DNA of 64,000 bases, from NCBI GenBank assembly GCA_029237775.1, contig JAQZBR010000007.1:62001-126000 (forward strand), in the 5' to 3' direction. A program made the translations under genes and the position numbers. A model generated the notes under the pieces. The model was given only the letters and a program-made list of their open reading frames with translations. It ran no database searches and was not told the origin of the DNA. Positions 17,368 through 27,431 of the stretch are shown here, piece by piece. Numbering within the stretch: position 1 is the stretch's first letter; every line of letters begins with the position of its first letter. Source of the DNA: Bacteroidota bacterium (GTDB taxonomy: Bacteria > Bacteroidota > Bacteroidia > 2-12-FULL-35-15).

Positions 17368-19806
17368 ATGCTTCAGGAAAACATATCAAAGACCAACGAT
17401 AATTTTGAACAATACAAAACACGTATTTCAAATTTTAGCGGTGAGTTTGAATTAGGTCTTTTCATTTATATTGCAAAGAAAAGCCTGGTCTGGATGGGCC
17501 TGTTCTTTTTGCTTGCCTGGGGTTCAGCATTCCTTTACCTTCGTTACACCCAACCTGTATTTGAATCTTCGAGCATCATTCAGCTTCAAACCACCGACAA
17601 TGCGAACAAGATTCTCAATGTAAATAATATCTACGAGAATGATGATGCACTTGCAGAGGCAGTGGAACTCCTTCGCTCTAAAGTTTTCTTTGAAAGGGTT
17701 CTTTCCAAATTGCCTTTGGAAATAGGTTATTATTCTGAAGGAACTTTCAAATCGAACGAGCTTTATTTGGAATGCCCTTTCACTGTTGAAGCAAAGGTTC
17801 TGGATCCGGCCATTAAAGGCTCACGCATTTACGTTGATTTCAGTGATGTTAAGAACGGAGTTGTCAATTACACCCTGGGCGGTAAAAAGTATTCCAAAAA
17901 GTTCAAAACAAATGAGATTCTTAAATTTGAGCAGATCGAATTGAAGATCACAGTTAAGAATTATTCTGAAATTCAGTCGCAGCAGGACCTGGTGAAGCAA
18001 AATGCCTACTATTTTGTGATTAACAATCTTAACAGTATAGTCAGCCATTTATATCCCAGCCTTGAAGTCAAATTATTGAATGGAGCCGCTAAAACCATTC
18101 AGGTTTCATTTAAGGATTTTAATGCACATAAAGCTGCTGACATAGTTAACAAGATCACACTTGAATACACGAATTTCGATACTGAAAGAAAAGGGGAAAG
18201 CTCTAAGAAAGTTCTGGAGTTCATTGAAGAACAGCTGGATATTGCTTACGACAGGCTTAAGAGCTCCGAAAGCTCCATCCAGGATTTTAAACGTGATAAT
18301 AAGCTCAACAGCAATCAGGATGAGTTAAGGGTTGTAAATACCACAAGATTAAATGAGTTTCAGGATAGGATCATTCAGCTTGACCTGGAAGAGAATATCC
18401 TGAAAAAGATTTCCAAAAATATTGCTGAATCAAAAACCCTTGACACTTATAAATTGCTTGCAATGCTTTCGGGTACCGAATACGAAGGCAAAATCGCTTC
18501 TTCATTAGATCAAATAAATAAATTACTCGTTGCAAAAGAAGGGGCGCTTTATGAAGCTACACCGAATAATGAAGCGATAAAAAACATCGATTATCAGATC
18601 TCTATCCAGAAAAAGCTTATGGCAGAGAGTATTGCCGCTGTTCTCGAAACGGTTTCCGACAAAAAAAATGCTCTTATCAATAAAGCCAGTGAATTCGAAG
18701 GCTCTGTTTCCAACAAACCTGAAAATGAAATTGAATACGGCCGATTACAACGCTTGTTTGAAATCAATGAAAAATACTATACTTTATTGCTGGAAAAGAA
18801 AACAGAATACTCCATTTCCATAGCAGGCTTAAGCTCAAGTAATGTCACACTTGAAGTTGCACAGATCGCAACAAGTCCGATATCACCTAATAAGAAAACA
18901 ACATTTATAGTTTATTCTCTGGTTGCTTTGCTTCTTAGTCTGGGACTCATTCTTTTTCGCTATTTATCACACAACCAGATAAGCTCATTAAACGAGATCA
19001 CAAAACACACTCAGGCAACTATTGGTATTCTAGGTATTGTTCCAAAATACAGCCAACACATTCCTGTGTCTCAATTGCTTATTGACAAGAGTCCAAAGTC
19101 TTTAGTTGCTGAGGCCTTCCGGTCCATTCGTACAAACCTTCAGTTTATTTCAAATGTTCCGGGGCCTAAAGTAGTTGCTCTTACTTCAACCATTTCAGGT
19201 GAAGGAAAAACTTTCGTTGCAATCAACCTTGCCGGTATCATTGCCTTTTCAGGAAAGAGGGTGATCATTCTGGATCTTGACATGAGAAAGCCGAAGATCC
19301 ACCTTGGTTTTAATGCCCAGAATTCCAAAGGAATGAGTACCCTTCTTATCAATAAAGACGAACTCAAAGACACTATTCAACAAAGTAGTCTGGAAGGCCT
19401 TGATTTTATCACCGCAGGGCCTATTCCACCAAACCCTTCTGAATTAATCATCAGCCCTAAGATGGAAGAGATTCTTGAATCTCTTAAGAAAATGTATGAC
19501 ATTATAATAGTGGATAACCCACCGGTAGGACTTGTGAGTGACGGTATAGCAATGATTCAGAAAGCTGATTATCCGATCTATATTTTCCGTGCGGATTATT
19601 CGAAACGTAATTTTATCCAGATTGTAGATCGTTTATATAACGAAAGTAATATAAAGAATCTGTCTGTAATTCTTAACGGTGTTGATGTTGAGCGTAAGAG
19701 TTACGGTTATAATTACGGATACGGTTATGGATACGGTTATGGGTATGGTTATGGGTATTATGATGACAGCACAAAAAAAGGCAAAAAGGACAAAAAGGAA
19801 GATTAG
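17368..19806 (+). CDS. Polysaccharide co-polymerase / tyrosine autokinase (Wzc-type)
   Basis: 812 residues. N-terminal Wzz domain with membrane segments near 34-55 and 510-530, and a long periplasmic coiled part between. The C-terminal BY-kinase has Walker A SGEGKT (about 610), Walker A' VIILDLDMRKP (about 632) and Walker B IIIVDNPP (about 712). The tail has 11 tyrosines in a near-perfect Tyr-Gly alternation (20 residues, bases 19702-19761) before a lysine-rich end. Tyrosine-cluster autophosphorylation controls chain length and assembly in this family; a Tyr-Gly alternation this regular is unusual. It follows the Wza-type gene and precedes rfbC. Confidence 0.93.
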   Translation: MLQENISKTNDNFEQYKTRISNFSGEFELGLFIYIAKKSLVWMGLFFLLAWGSAFLYLRYTQPVFESSSIIQLQTTDNANKILNVNNIYENDDALAEAVELLRSKVFFERVLSKLPLEIGYYSEGTFKSNELYLECPFTVEAKVLDPAIKGSRIYVDFSDVKNGVVNYTLGGKKYSKKFKTNEILKFEQIELKITVKNYSEIQSQQDLVKQNAYYFVINNLNSIVSHLYPSLEVKLLNGAAKTIQVSFKDFNAHKAADIVNKITLEYTNFDTERKGESSKKVLEFIEEQLDIAYDRLKSSESSIQDFKRDNKLNSNQDELRVVNTTRLNEFQDRIIQLDLEENILKKISKNIAESKTLDTYKLLAMLSGTEYEGKIASSLDQINKLLVAKEGALYEATPNNEAIKNIDYQISIQKKLMAESIAAVLETVSDKKNALINKASEFEGSVSNKPENEIEYGRLQRLFEINEKYYTLLLEKKTEYSISIAGLSSSNVTLEVAQIATSPISPNKKTTFIVYSLVALLLSLGLILFRYLSHNQISSLNEITKHTQATIGILGIVPKYSQHIPVSQLLIDKSPKSLVAEAFRSIRTNLQFISNVPGPKVVALTSTISGEGKTFVAINLAGIIAFSGKRVIILDLDMRKPKIHLGFNAQNSKGMSTLLINKDELKDTIQQSSLEGLDFITAGPIPPNPSELIISPKMEEILESLKKMYDIIIVDNPPVGLVSDGIAMIQKADYPIYIFRADYSKRNFIQIVDRLYNESNIKNLSVILNGVDVERKSYGYNYGYGYGYGYGYGYGYYDDSTKKGKKDKKED
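19702..19761 (+). repeat. Short tandem repeat coding the Tyr-Gly tail of the tyrosine kinase
   Basis: Iterations of a 12-base unit close to GGTTATGGATAC within the coding frame. Slippage could add or remove pairs of Tyr-Gly codons without a frameshift, because the unit length is a multiple of three. Confidence 0.7.
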
Positions 19807-19814
19807 TATCACGT

Positions 19815-20357
19815 ATGCAGATTAAGGAAACGAACATAGCGGGGCTGTTCATTATTCAGCCGAAAGTTTTTGAAGATCCGAGAGGTTATTTTTTTGAGTC
19901 TTATAATAAAAAGGCATTCCTTGAAAATGGCATAAAAGCTGACTTTGTACAGGATAATCAATCACTGTCGCAAAAAGGAGTTTTACGCGGATTACATTTT
20001 CAGAATCCTCCCCACGCACAAGGAAAACTTGTTAGCGTGACAAAAGGGGCTGTTCTGGATGTTGCAGTTGATCTGAGAAAGGACTCCCTTACTTATGGAA
20101 AACATTTTTCTATAGAGCTTACTGAAAAAAACAAAACGATGTTCTGGGTTCCTGAAGGATTCGCACATGGCTTTTTAACTTTGGAGGATAACACTATTTT
20201 TTCTTACAAATGCACGAATTTTTACAATAAAGAATCTGAAGGTTGCATTATCTGGAATGACGAAACCATTAATATTAGCTGGGGCATAAAAGATCCTCAG
20301 CTTTCTGAAAAGGACAAGCAGGGAGAGAAATTTCGTGATTTCAAAAGCAACTTTTAA
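19815..20357 (+). CDS. rfbC: dTDP-4-dehydrorhamnose 3,5-epimerase
   Basis: 180-residue cupin epimerase of the dTDP-L-rhamnose pathway. Visible hallmarks: FEDPRGYFFESYN near 18-30, VLRGLHFQ with the catalytic histidine near 63, AVDLRKDSLTYGKH, and FWVPEGFAHGFLTL near 117-130. It is of typical length and starts eight bases after the kinase. No rfbA, rfbB or rfbD is in the window, so the pathway's other steps must be encoded elsewhere, or the enzyme acts on another dTDP-sugar. Confidence 0.92.
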   Translation: MQIKETNIAGLFIIQPKVFEDPRGYFFESYNKKAFLENGIKADFVQDNQSLSQKGVLRGLHFQNPPHAQGKLVSVTKGAVLDVAVDLRKDSLTYGKHFSIELTEKNKTMFWVPEGFAHGFLTLEDNTIFSYKCTNFYNKESEGCIIWNDETINISWGIKDPQLSEKDKQGEKFRDFKSNF

Positions 20358-20396
20358 TCTTCTTATATTTATAAAACATAAGACACCTGAAGAAAA

Positions 20397-21467
20397 ATGG
20401 ACGGAAAGATTTATTTAATATTAGTTTACGGATCGTATTTTATCAGTACTGTTATTCTTTCCTTTCTTATTAATGGCCTTTTTTTAAAATTCGCCACTAC
20501 ACTTGGCATCCGTAATACCAACGATACAATTATCAGATGGAGCCCCCAGGCAAAACCTTCTCTTGGTGGGATCTCATTTTATATAATATTTCTTATCTCT
20601 ATTTCCAGCTATCCTATATTCTTTGAGCAGGCTCATATCCTGTTTAGCAGGCCCTTACTTGGAATTCTGGCCGCATGCACGCTTGCTTTCCTGATGGGCT
20701 TATCAGATGACGCCTATAACACAAAACCATTGTTAAAATTCCTTATTCAGATCTGTTGTGGATTAATTCTTATTTCAACAGGAACATACATAAATATTTT
20801 TTCCAACAGTTTTATAAACTACAGCATTACGTTATTCTGGGTAGTCGGATTAATGAATTCTATCAACATGCTGGATAACATGGATGGGATCACCACATTA
20901 GTATCCATTACTATAATTTTGAGCGCCCTGCTGATCCTGTATCTGAATAACGATAATTACAGTATTCACATTCTGCTCCTGATCGGAGTGCTTGCAGCCC
21001 TGATCGGATTTTTATTTTTTAACTGGCATCCCTCAAAAATGTTCATGGGTGATACCGGAAGCCAATTTCTGGGCCTTTTCCTGGCGGCCATGGGCATTAT
21101 TTATTTCTGGAACACTCCAGATGTGCATGGAAATCTTATCCGCTCAAAACAATTCTTTGTAACCATTCTTACATTCGCCATTCCTATTATTGATACAACT
21201 ACTGTAACAATAAACAGACTTAGAAAAGGTAAATCGCCTTTTGTTGGAGGCAAAGATCATACAACCCACAATCTGTTTTTTAGTGGCCTCACAGAAAAAA
21301 GAATCGCGATTTTGTATGTCGGGATCTGCTTTATGTCCATGTTCTTCAATCTTCTGATTATTAAGTATATTGAAAACTGGGGTTACCTTCACATCTTTCT
21401 TTTTTCTGTCTATTATCTTGCCTTGTTCTGGTTTTTATACTCTCCGGCTCTCAAAAACAAAAGATAA
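20397..21467 (+). CDS. WecA/MraY-family undecaprenyl-phosphate sugar-1-phosphate transferase
   Basis: 356-residue inner-membrane enzyme with about ten membrane segments. Catalytic motifs: GLSDDAYNTKP (the DD motif), NSINMLDNMDGITT, FNWHPSKMFMGDTGSQFLG, and GGKDHTTHNL (the histidine motif). This is the initiating step, placing the first sugar-phosphate (probably an N-acetylhexosamine) on undecaprenyl phosphate. It is not MraY, since it lies outside a cell-wall cluster and has the WecA-like GGKDHTTH loop. The stop codon's last base is the first base of the next start. Confidence 0.9.
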   Translation: MDGKIYLILVYGSYFISTVILSFLINGLFLKFATTLGIRNTNDTIIRWSPQAKPSLGGISFYIIFLISISSYPIFFEQAHILFSRPLLGILAACTLAFLMGLSDDAYNTKPLLKFLIQICCGLILISTGTYINIFSNSFINYSITLFWVVGLMNSINMLDNMDGITTLVSITIILSALLILYLNNDNYSIHILLLIGVLAALIGFLFFNWHPSKMFMGDTGSQFLGLFLAAMGIIYFWNTPDVHGNLIRSKQFFVTILTFAIPIIDTTTVTINRLRKGKSPFVGGKDHTTHNLFFSGLTEKRIAILYVGICFMSMFFNLLIIKYIENWGYLHIFLFSVYYLALFWFLYSPALKNKR

Positions 21468-22558
21468 TGCTGCCAGAGAAGCTAAAAAAAATATTCAACT
21501 TGCCTTCTTTAAAAAGGTTTGGACTTGCCTTTGCCGGAGCCGTGGTTCTTCTGAGTGTCATTAAGCTATTCAGTTATTCTGTGACTGATTCTGTCTCCGA
21601 TTCCGAATACCAGGATTATTTTAATGCCAGCTATAAAGTATTAAGCATTCGCATACCGAAGAACCTCAATTTTGCAGGGGAAAAAGTTCCTATCAATGAT
21701 TTTATTGTCAGGGAATCAATGGAAAAAGAACTCATAATCAATACTTACTGGCAATCTCAATCACTTCTCATTCACAAACGGGCAAGCCGCTGGTTTCCTT
21801 TAATAGAACCCATATTAAAGCAACATAATATCCCTGACGATTTCAAATACATCGCAATTATAGAAAGCCAGCTTACCAATGCAGTATCACCACAGGGCGC
21901 TACAGGTTTCTGGCAATTGGTGGAGCCCACAGCAAAAGGATATGGCCTCGTTATAAATGAAGAAGTGGATGAGCGTTATGACGTTGAAAGGGCGACACAG
22001 GCAGCATGTAAATATTTCAAGGAAGCTTACAAGATCTTTAACAATTGGACTCTTGTGGCTGCGTCATACAATCGGGGAATGAATGGAATACAGGCTGCTA
22101 TGGACAAGCAAAAAGTAGATAATTACTACGATCTTCTTCTGACAGATGAAACAGCCAGGTATATTTACAGAATTCTTGCTATAAAAGAAATTATTTCACG
22201 GCCGAAAGTTTATGGCTTTATCCTTCGAAAAAAAGATCTGTATCCACCCTTGAGCACAAAAAAGATCACCGTAGACACAACAATCAATGATCTGGCTGTT
22301 TTCGCTATCTCTCAAAAGATAAACTACAGGATCCTCAAAACATTTAATCCATGGCTTCGTCTGAATACACTTACCAATCCTGAAGGAAAAAAGTACATCA
22401 TCGAAGTGCCTAAAGGAAGCATTAATATCTATGATCTGGATGGTAATTACGAAGGCAGCAATACACTTAGCCCGAAAGATTCAATAAATCTTGTTCTTCC
22501 TCATATACTCAGTGGTGACACCACAAAAAGTGAGGTAGGCAAAACCCCGGCAAACTAA
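21467..22558 (+). CDS. Membrane-anchored lytic transglycosylase (SLT domain, MltD-like)
   Basis: 363 residues. An N-terminal membrane anchor (about 15-38) is followed by an SLT lysozyme-like domain: the catalytic glutamate lies in AIIESQLTNAVSPQGATGFW near 130-150, then ATQAACKYFK and AASYNRGMNGI. The C-terminal part (ITVDTTINDLAVFAISQKINYRILKTFNPWL) resembles a LysM-type binding domain. It cuts peptidoglycan glycan strands in the periplasm. Overlap with the transferase gene suggests it opens the wall for the export machinery; this is inference. Confidence 0.88.
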   Translation: MLPEKLKKIFNLPSLKRFGLAFAGAVVLLSVIKLFSYSVTDSVSDSEYQDYFNASYKVLSIRIPKNLNFAGEKVPINDFIVRESMEKELIINTYWQSQSLLIHKRASRWFPLIEPILKQHNIPDDFKYIAIIESQLTNAVSPQGATGFWQLVEPTAKGYGLVINEEVDERYDVERATQAACKYFKEAYKIFNNWTLVAASYNRGMNGIQAAMDKQKVDNYYDLLLTDETARYIYRILAIKEIISRPKVYGFILRKKDLYPPLSTKKITVDTTINDLAVFAISQKINYRILKTFNPWLRLNTLTNPEGKKYIIEVPKGSINIYDLDGNYEGSNTLSPKDSINLVLPHILSGDTTKSEVGKTPAN

Positions 22559-22591
22559 GGTATTTATACTGCCGATCAGGACCTTTGGAAA

Positions 22592-22622
22592 TTGTTTCCC
22601 ACCCTATATTTCCGTATCTTTG
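22592..22622 (+). promoter_or_regulatory. Bacteroidota promoter of uvrA
   Basis: TTG at 22592-22594, a 20-base spacer, then TATCTTTG at 22615-22622, matching the -33/-7 pattern. The transcript would start about 40 bases before the ATG at 22672. Confidence 0.65.
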
Positions 22623-22671
22623 CCCTCCAAATAATGAAGCATTGTTGCTAATATAAAATTGACTTTTTTTA

Positions 22672-25551
22672 ATGTCTGATAATATTCATAGTGAAAGCGA
22701 ATTCCTGGAAGTTATAGGGGCACGCGTTCACAATCTTAAAAATATTAATGTAACCATTCCTCGTAACCAGCTGGTAGTAATTACCGGCTTGAGCGGGAGT
22801 GGTAAATCATCCCTGGCATTCGATACTATTTATGCAGAAGGCCAGAGAAGATACATCGAAAGCTTTTCAGCCTATGCCCGTCAGTTCCTTGGCAGCATGG
22901 AGCGTCCTGACGTGGATAAGATCACCGGATTAAGCCCTGTAATTTCCATTGAGCAAAAAACGGTGAATAAAAATCCGAGGTCAACTGTTGGAACGATAAC
23001 AGAGATCTACGATTTTCTCCGCCTTCTATATGCCCGGGCATCTGATGCATTCAGTTATGTTACCGGTGAAAAAATGGTTCGCTATTCTGATGATCAGATC
23101 TTAAATCTTATTCAGGAAAACTTCAATGAGCAGAAAGTTTTGATCCTTGCCCCTATCGTTAAAGGCCGGAAAGGACACTATCGTGAGCTTTTCGAACAGA
23201 TAAAGAAATGGGGTTTTTTAAGGGCCAGGGTAGATGGCGAGGTAATAGAGTTGACTAAAAGAATCCAGCTCGACAGATACAAAGTACACGATATTGAAAT
23301 AGTGATAGATCGTTTGTTGGTGAATTCAGAATCACGCCAGAGAATCAACGAATCGTTACAACTTGCGATGAAGCATGGAAAAGGTATCATTATGGTCCAG
23401 CCATTTGAGTCCGGTTCTGTTAACGATAAATACGGAAACGTTAATTATTACAGCCGGCACCTGATGTGTCCTACTTCAGGAATTTCATACGATGAGCCAC
23501 AGCCTAATCTGTTTTCGTTCAACTCTCCATATGGTGCTTGTCCCAAGTGTAATGGCCTTGGAGTCGTTTCCGAAATAGATATAAACAAAATCATTCCGAA
23601 CAAAAAAGCATCCATCCGTAAAGGCGCAATTGCACCAATCGGCCCTTACAAAGGTACCTGGATCTTTAAACAACTGGAAGCGATTGGCGACAAATACGAT
23701 TTTAACCTTGATACTCCGGTTGAAGACATTTCTGATGAAGCAATAAATACGATTTTGTTCGGCTCAGATGAATTCTTTAAGATAAAGGAACACGCTGACA
23801 GTGCAGCTACAAGCTACAGTGTGGCGTTCGAAGGAATTGCAAATTTTATTGTAAAACAAAATGATGAACAAAGCTCTCCGACAATTGAAAAATGGATCCA
23901 GGGCTTTATGAACAAGGTTGATTGTCCTACGTGTCACGGTTCAAGGCTAAAAAAAGAGGCACTGCATTTTAAAATCGATGGAAAAAATATTGCAGAGCTT
24001 TCACTGATGGGAATCATTGAACTCGCACAATGGTTCAAGGGTATTGAAAAGAGGATCGATAATAAACAAAATCTTATCGCAAAGGAAGTATTAAAAGAGA
24101 TCAGGGCCCGGATCGATTTTTTACTGGATGTCGGCTTGGATTATCTTTCACTGAACAGAAGCTCAAGAACTCTTTCAGGTGGGGAAGCCCAACGTATCAG
24201 GCTTGCAACTCAAATAGGTTCACAGCTGGTCGGAGTCCTCTACATTCTCGATGAGCCGAGCATCGGGCTTCATCAACGCGATAATGTCAGACTTATAAAC
24301 GCACTTAAAAATCTGAAAGAGATAGGGAACTCGGTACTGGTAGTTGAGCACGACAAAGAAATGATCCTTGCCGCTGACCATGTGCTCGATATCGGGCCTG
24401 CAGCAGGTATTCATGGCGGACAAGTAATCGCACAGGGAACACCGAAAGAAATTTTAAAATTCCATACCCTTACTTCAGATTATATAAATGGCATTAAAGA
24501 GATAAAAATACCGGAAGTAAGAAGAAAAGGTTCAGGCAAATCACTTCACCTCAAAGGAGCGACAGGCAATAATCTTAAAAATGTTTCTGTTCAGCTCCCT
24601 CTTGGAAAACTAATATGTATAACCGGTGTTTCCGGAAGTGGTAAATCAACGCTGATCAATGAAACCCTTTATCCTATTCTGAACAAGCATTTTTACCGTT
24701 CGGAAAAAAAACCAATGCCTTATAAATCAATTTCAGGTTTAGAGCATATTGATAAGGTTATTGATATTGATCAGTCCCCAATTGGGAGAACACCAAGAAG
24801 CAACCCGGCAACTTATACAAATGTTTTTTCCGATATCAGGAATTTATTTGCAGAAATCCCGGAATCAAAGATCAGAGGTTATAAAGCGGGGCGCTTTTCT
24901 TTCAATGTAAAAGGTGGCAGATGTGAAACTTGCCAAGGAGCAGGATTGCGAACCATTGAAATGAACTTTCTTCCTGATGTATATGTTAACTGTGAAGCAT
25001 GCAACGGAAAACGTTATAACAAAGAGACACTCGAGATCCGCTATAAAGGAAAGTCAATCAGTGATGTTTTGAACATGACCATTGACAATGCAGTAGAATT
25101 TTTCGCCAGTATTCCATCAATTATTCAAAAGATCAGAACCCTGCATGATGTGGGACTTGGCTATATAACTCTCGGCCAACAGAGCACAACTCTATCGGGA
25201 GGTGAAGCACAAAGGGTAAAACTGGCAACAGAATTATCCAAGCGGGATACAGGTAACACCTTTTACATTCTTGATGAACCGACAACCGGTCTTCATTTTG
25301 AAGATATCCGCATACTCCTTGAAGTGCTTGACAAGCTTGTCAACAGCGGAAACACAGTGCTTGTCATTGAACACAACATGGATATAATCAAGGTTGCTGA
25401 TCATATCATCGATCTGGGCCCTGAAGGAGGTAACGGTGGCGGCCGGATCCTTTGTGAAGGCACACCGGAACAGGTTGTTGACAATAAAGAAAGCTTCACT
25501 GCAAAGTTTTTAAAGGACGAATTAAAACCATCAGTTAAAAAGAAAAAATAA
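22672..25551 (+). CDS. uvrA: Excinuclease ABC subunit A
   Basis: 959-residue DNA-damage recognition ATPase of nucleotide excision repair. Two ABC modules: Walker A GLSGSGKSS (about 37-45) and GVSGSGKST (about 653-661), each with its LSGGEAQR signature and a Walker B ILDEPSIGLH or ILDEPTTGLH. Zinc-binding CxxC pairs: CPKCNGLG, CPTCHGS, CETCQGAG and CEACNGKRY. Full family length. It has its own promoter and no operon partner. Confidence 0.98.
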   Translation: MSDNIHSESEFLEVIGARVHNLKNINVTIPRNQLVVITGLSGSGKSSLAFDTIYAEGQRRYIESFSAYARQFLGSMERPDVDKITGLSPVISIEQKTVNKNPRSTVGTITEIYDFLRLLYARASDAFSYVTGEKMVRYSDDQILNLIQENFNEQKVLILAPIVKGRKGHYRELFEQIKKWGFLRARVDGEVIELTKRIQLDRYKVHDIEIVIDRLLVNSESRQRINESLQLAMKHGKGIIMVQPFESGSVNDKYGNVNYYSRHLMCPTSGISYDEPQPNLFSFNSPYGACPKCNGLGVVSEIDINKIIPNKKASIRKGAIAPIGPYKGTWIFKQLEAIGDKYDFNLDTPVEDISDEAINTILFGSDEFFKIKEHADSAATSYSVAFEGIANFIVKQNDEQSSPTIEKWIQGFMNKVDCPTCHGSRLKKEALHFKIDGKNIAELSLMGIIELAQWFKGIEKRIDNKQNLIAKEVLKEIRARIDFLLDVGLDYLSLNRSSRTLSGGEAQRIRLATQIGSQLVGVLYILDEPSIGLHQRDNVRLINALKNLKEIGNSVLVVEHDKEMILAADHVLDIGPAAGIHGGQVIAQGTPKEILKFHTLTSDYINGIKEIKIPEVRRKGSGKSLHLKGATGNNLKNVSVQLPLGKLICITGVSGSGKSTLINETLYPILNKHFYRSEKKPMPYKSISGLEHIDKVIDIDQSPIGRTPRSNPATYTNVFSDIRNLFAEIPESKIRGYKAGRFSFNVKGGRCETCQGAGLRTIEMNFLPDVYVNCEACNGKRYNKETLEIRYKGKSISDVLNMTIDNAVEFFASIPSIIQKIRTLHDVGLGYITLGQQSTTLSGGEAQRVKLATELSKRDTGNTFYILDEPTTGLHFEDIRILLEVLDKLVNSGNTVLVIEHNMDIIKVADHIIDLGPEGGNGGGRILCEGTPEQVVDNKESFTAKFLKDELKPSVKKKK

Positions 25552-25614
25552 ACCAAGCGCAGATCCGCAATTTCGTTTTAAATTCGCGGCTGTATAACAC
25601 TCAAGACAGCGGTT

Positions 25615-26328
25615 ATGATAAACCAGGATGAAGATAAAATACGTAAAGCATTTGCCAACAAGGATTGGAATGATATAAAAGCCACTGACTCCTGGCAGAT
25701 CTTTAAGATCATGAGCGAGTTTGTAGAAGGGTTTGAAAAGATGAGCCGGATCGGACCATGCGTATCCATTTTTGGTTCGGCCAGAACCAAACCGGAGAAC
25801 CCATATTATCAGCTTGCGGAACAGATCGCGTATAAGCTTACAAAAGAAGGTTACGGTGTTATATCCGGAGGAGGACCGGGAATCATGGAAGCTGCAAACA
25901 AAGGTGCGAAGGCTGGCGGAGGGAAATCGGTAGGGTTGAATATTGTACTTCCATTTGAGCAGTCATCCAACCCATTTGTCGACAATGATAAAAATATAAA
26001 CTTCGATTATTTCTTCGTCCGCAAAACCATCTTCCTGAAATATTCACAGGGGTTTATTGCAATGCCCGGAGGATTTGGGACACTGGATGAACTTTTTGAG
26101 GCGATTACCCTCATCCAAACAAATAAGGTTGCTCACTTCCCTATTGTCCTGATAGGCAAAAAATACTGGCAGGGATTATTGGGTTGGGTTAAAGAAACCA
26201 TGCTCATGCAGGAGAGTAATATCAGTGAAAAAGATCTTGAATTATTTCATATAGTTGATGAAGCAGATGAAGCAGTAAAGATCATTACTGAATTTTATTC
26301 CAAATATCTGCTCAAGCCAAATTTCTGA
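25615..26328 (+). CDS. LOG-family protein (nucleoside monophosphate phosphoribohydrolase type)
   Basis: 237 residues with a Rossmann-like fold. The catalytic PGGFGTLDELFE lies near 142-153, preceded by RKTIFLKYSQGF, and GGGPGIMEAANKGAKAGGG lies near 84-102. LOG proteins cleave ribose-5-phosphate from cytokinin-type or purine nucleoside monophosphates; the bacterial role is often nucleotide salvage. The next gene's ATG shares the last base of this stop codon, so they form a pair. Confidence 0.9.
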   Translation: MINQDEDKIRKAFANKDWNDIKATDSWQIFKIMSEFVEGFEKMSRIGPCVSIFGSARTKPENPYYQLAEQIAYKLTKEGYGVISGGGPGIMEAANKGAKAGGGKSVGLNIVLPFEQSSNPFVDNDKNINFDYFFVRKTIFLKYSQGFIAMPGGFGTLDELFEAITLIQTNKVAHFPIVLIGKKYWQGLLGWVKETMLMQESNISEKDLELFHIVDEADEAVKIITEFYSKYLLKPNF

Positions 26329-27431
26329 TGCTTCGCATCTTTACAGCTTTTTTCATCCTCACAGGATCAACTTTTTTTTCGTGTGCACAGGAAGGCATGG
26401 GGTATTTCTATGACTATACGAACCACCTGAATGTGTTCTCAAATGGAAGTGCCAGCGATATAGAAAGCAGCAAGGTGACTAATATACAAGCCGGGGTGAA
26501 CTATATTTCTTATGTTGATAGCAAGAACAGCTTTGTTGTATATGATGGCCGTGAAAAGCATACGCTTGAAGAATTTGCGCCTACAAAAATTTCTGCGACT
26601 CCATATACCCTTGTGTATAAATCCAGAAACCGTTTAATGATCTTTGAAGAGGGCACTAAAAAAATGCTTTCAAAATTTGCAGGTGAATATTATGCCAGCG
26701 ATTCAATGATCATCTGGCAGTCACTGTCGGATCTTAATCTCATGGCATATTATCGCGGAAAAAGTAAAGTCGTGGAGTTTTCTGTTTCAACCAATGTGAT
26801 CAATGATGGAAAGATAGGTTCTAATATTTTTGCTTTCAATACCGTTGCAAACGACTTTATGATCTATTATAATAATAAAGTCTTTGAAACAGGAGGTTCA
26901 AGGATCAGTGATTATCAATGCGGTCAGGATATTGTTGCGTTCACAGATATTTACAAAAACACGCTTAATGTATTTTATAAAGGTGAGATCCGCACGATCA
27001 GCAATAAGATCCCTAAAAGCTTTATAGTTTCAAACGAAACTGTTTCATTTGTTGATGCAGATGATAATTTCAATATTTACTACAGAGGTGGTCTTACGAA
27101 GATCGATTCCTATGCGCCTCAGTTTTATAACGCGAAGGATAATGTTATTTATTATTCCTACAACTCCGCTCTGAAGGCTATATATGAAGGCAAGATCTTC
27201 ACTGATCAGCTTATAGAGGAAGCGAATATTATTCCGGGAAGAAACAGTCTATTGTATTTCACACAAAGCAATACCCCTGTTTACTTCTATAAGGGAAAAA
27301 AAAATAAAACCTTCTACATTCCAAAACCATACACAATGGAATTGAATGGAGATCTGCCGGTATTCTATTATGGAAATAATATTGCTTTTCTATATGATGG
27401 AAGGATCTTTGAATACGGTAACAATAATTAA
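26328..27431 (+). CDS. Secreted repeat protein, probable beta-propeller, unknown function
   Basis: 367 residues. Hydrophobic N-terminus ending SCAQ near residue 21; the cysteine in FFSCAQ could be a lipobox. The rest consists of about eight loosely repeated 40-residue units of the form (hydrophobic)YY(x)GK(x)n(hydrophobic), e.g. LNVFYKGEIRTI, FNIYYRGGLTKI, LKAIYEGKIFTD, VYFYKGKKNKTF and FLYDGRIFEY. Such units suggest beta-propeller blades. I do not recognise a named family. It is translationally linked to the LOG gene, although one acts in the cytosol and this one should be exported. Confidence 0.75.
   Translation: MLRIFTAFFILTGSTFFSCAQEGMGYFYDYTNHLNVFSNGSASDIESSKVTNIQAGVNYISYVDSKNSFVVYDGREKHTLEEFAPTKISATPYTLVYKSRNRLMIFEEGTKKMLSKFAGEYYASDSMIIWQSLSDLNLMAYYRGKSKVVEFSVSTNVINDGKIGSNIFAFNTVANDFMIYYNNKVFETGGSRISDYQCGQDIVAFTDIYKNTLNVFYKGEIRTISNKIPKSFIVSNETVSFVDADDNFNIYYRGGLTKIDSYAPQFYNAKDNVIYYSYNSALKAIYEGKIFTDQLIEEANIIPGRNSLLYFTQSNTPVYFYKGKKNKTFYIPKPYTMELNGDLPVFYYGNNIAFLYDGRIFEYGNNN

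Noticed and set aside
19702-19761. Tandem repeat as a CRISPR or regulatory array
   Set aside because: The 12-base unit has no spacers and is in frame with the kinase tail.
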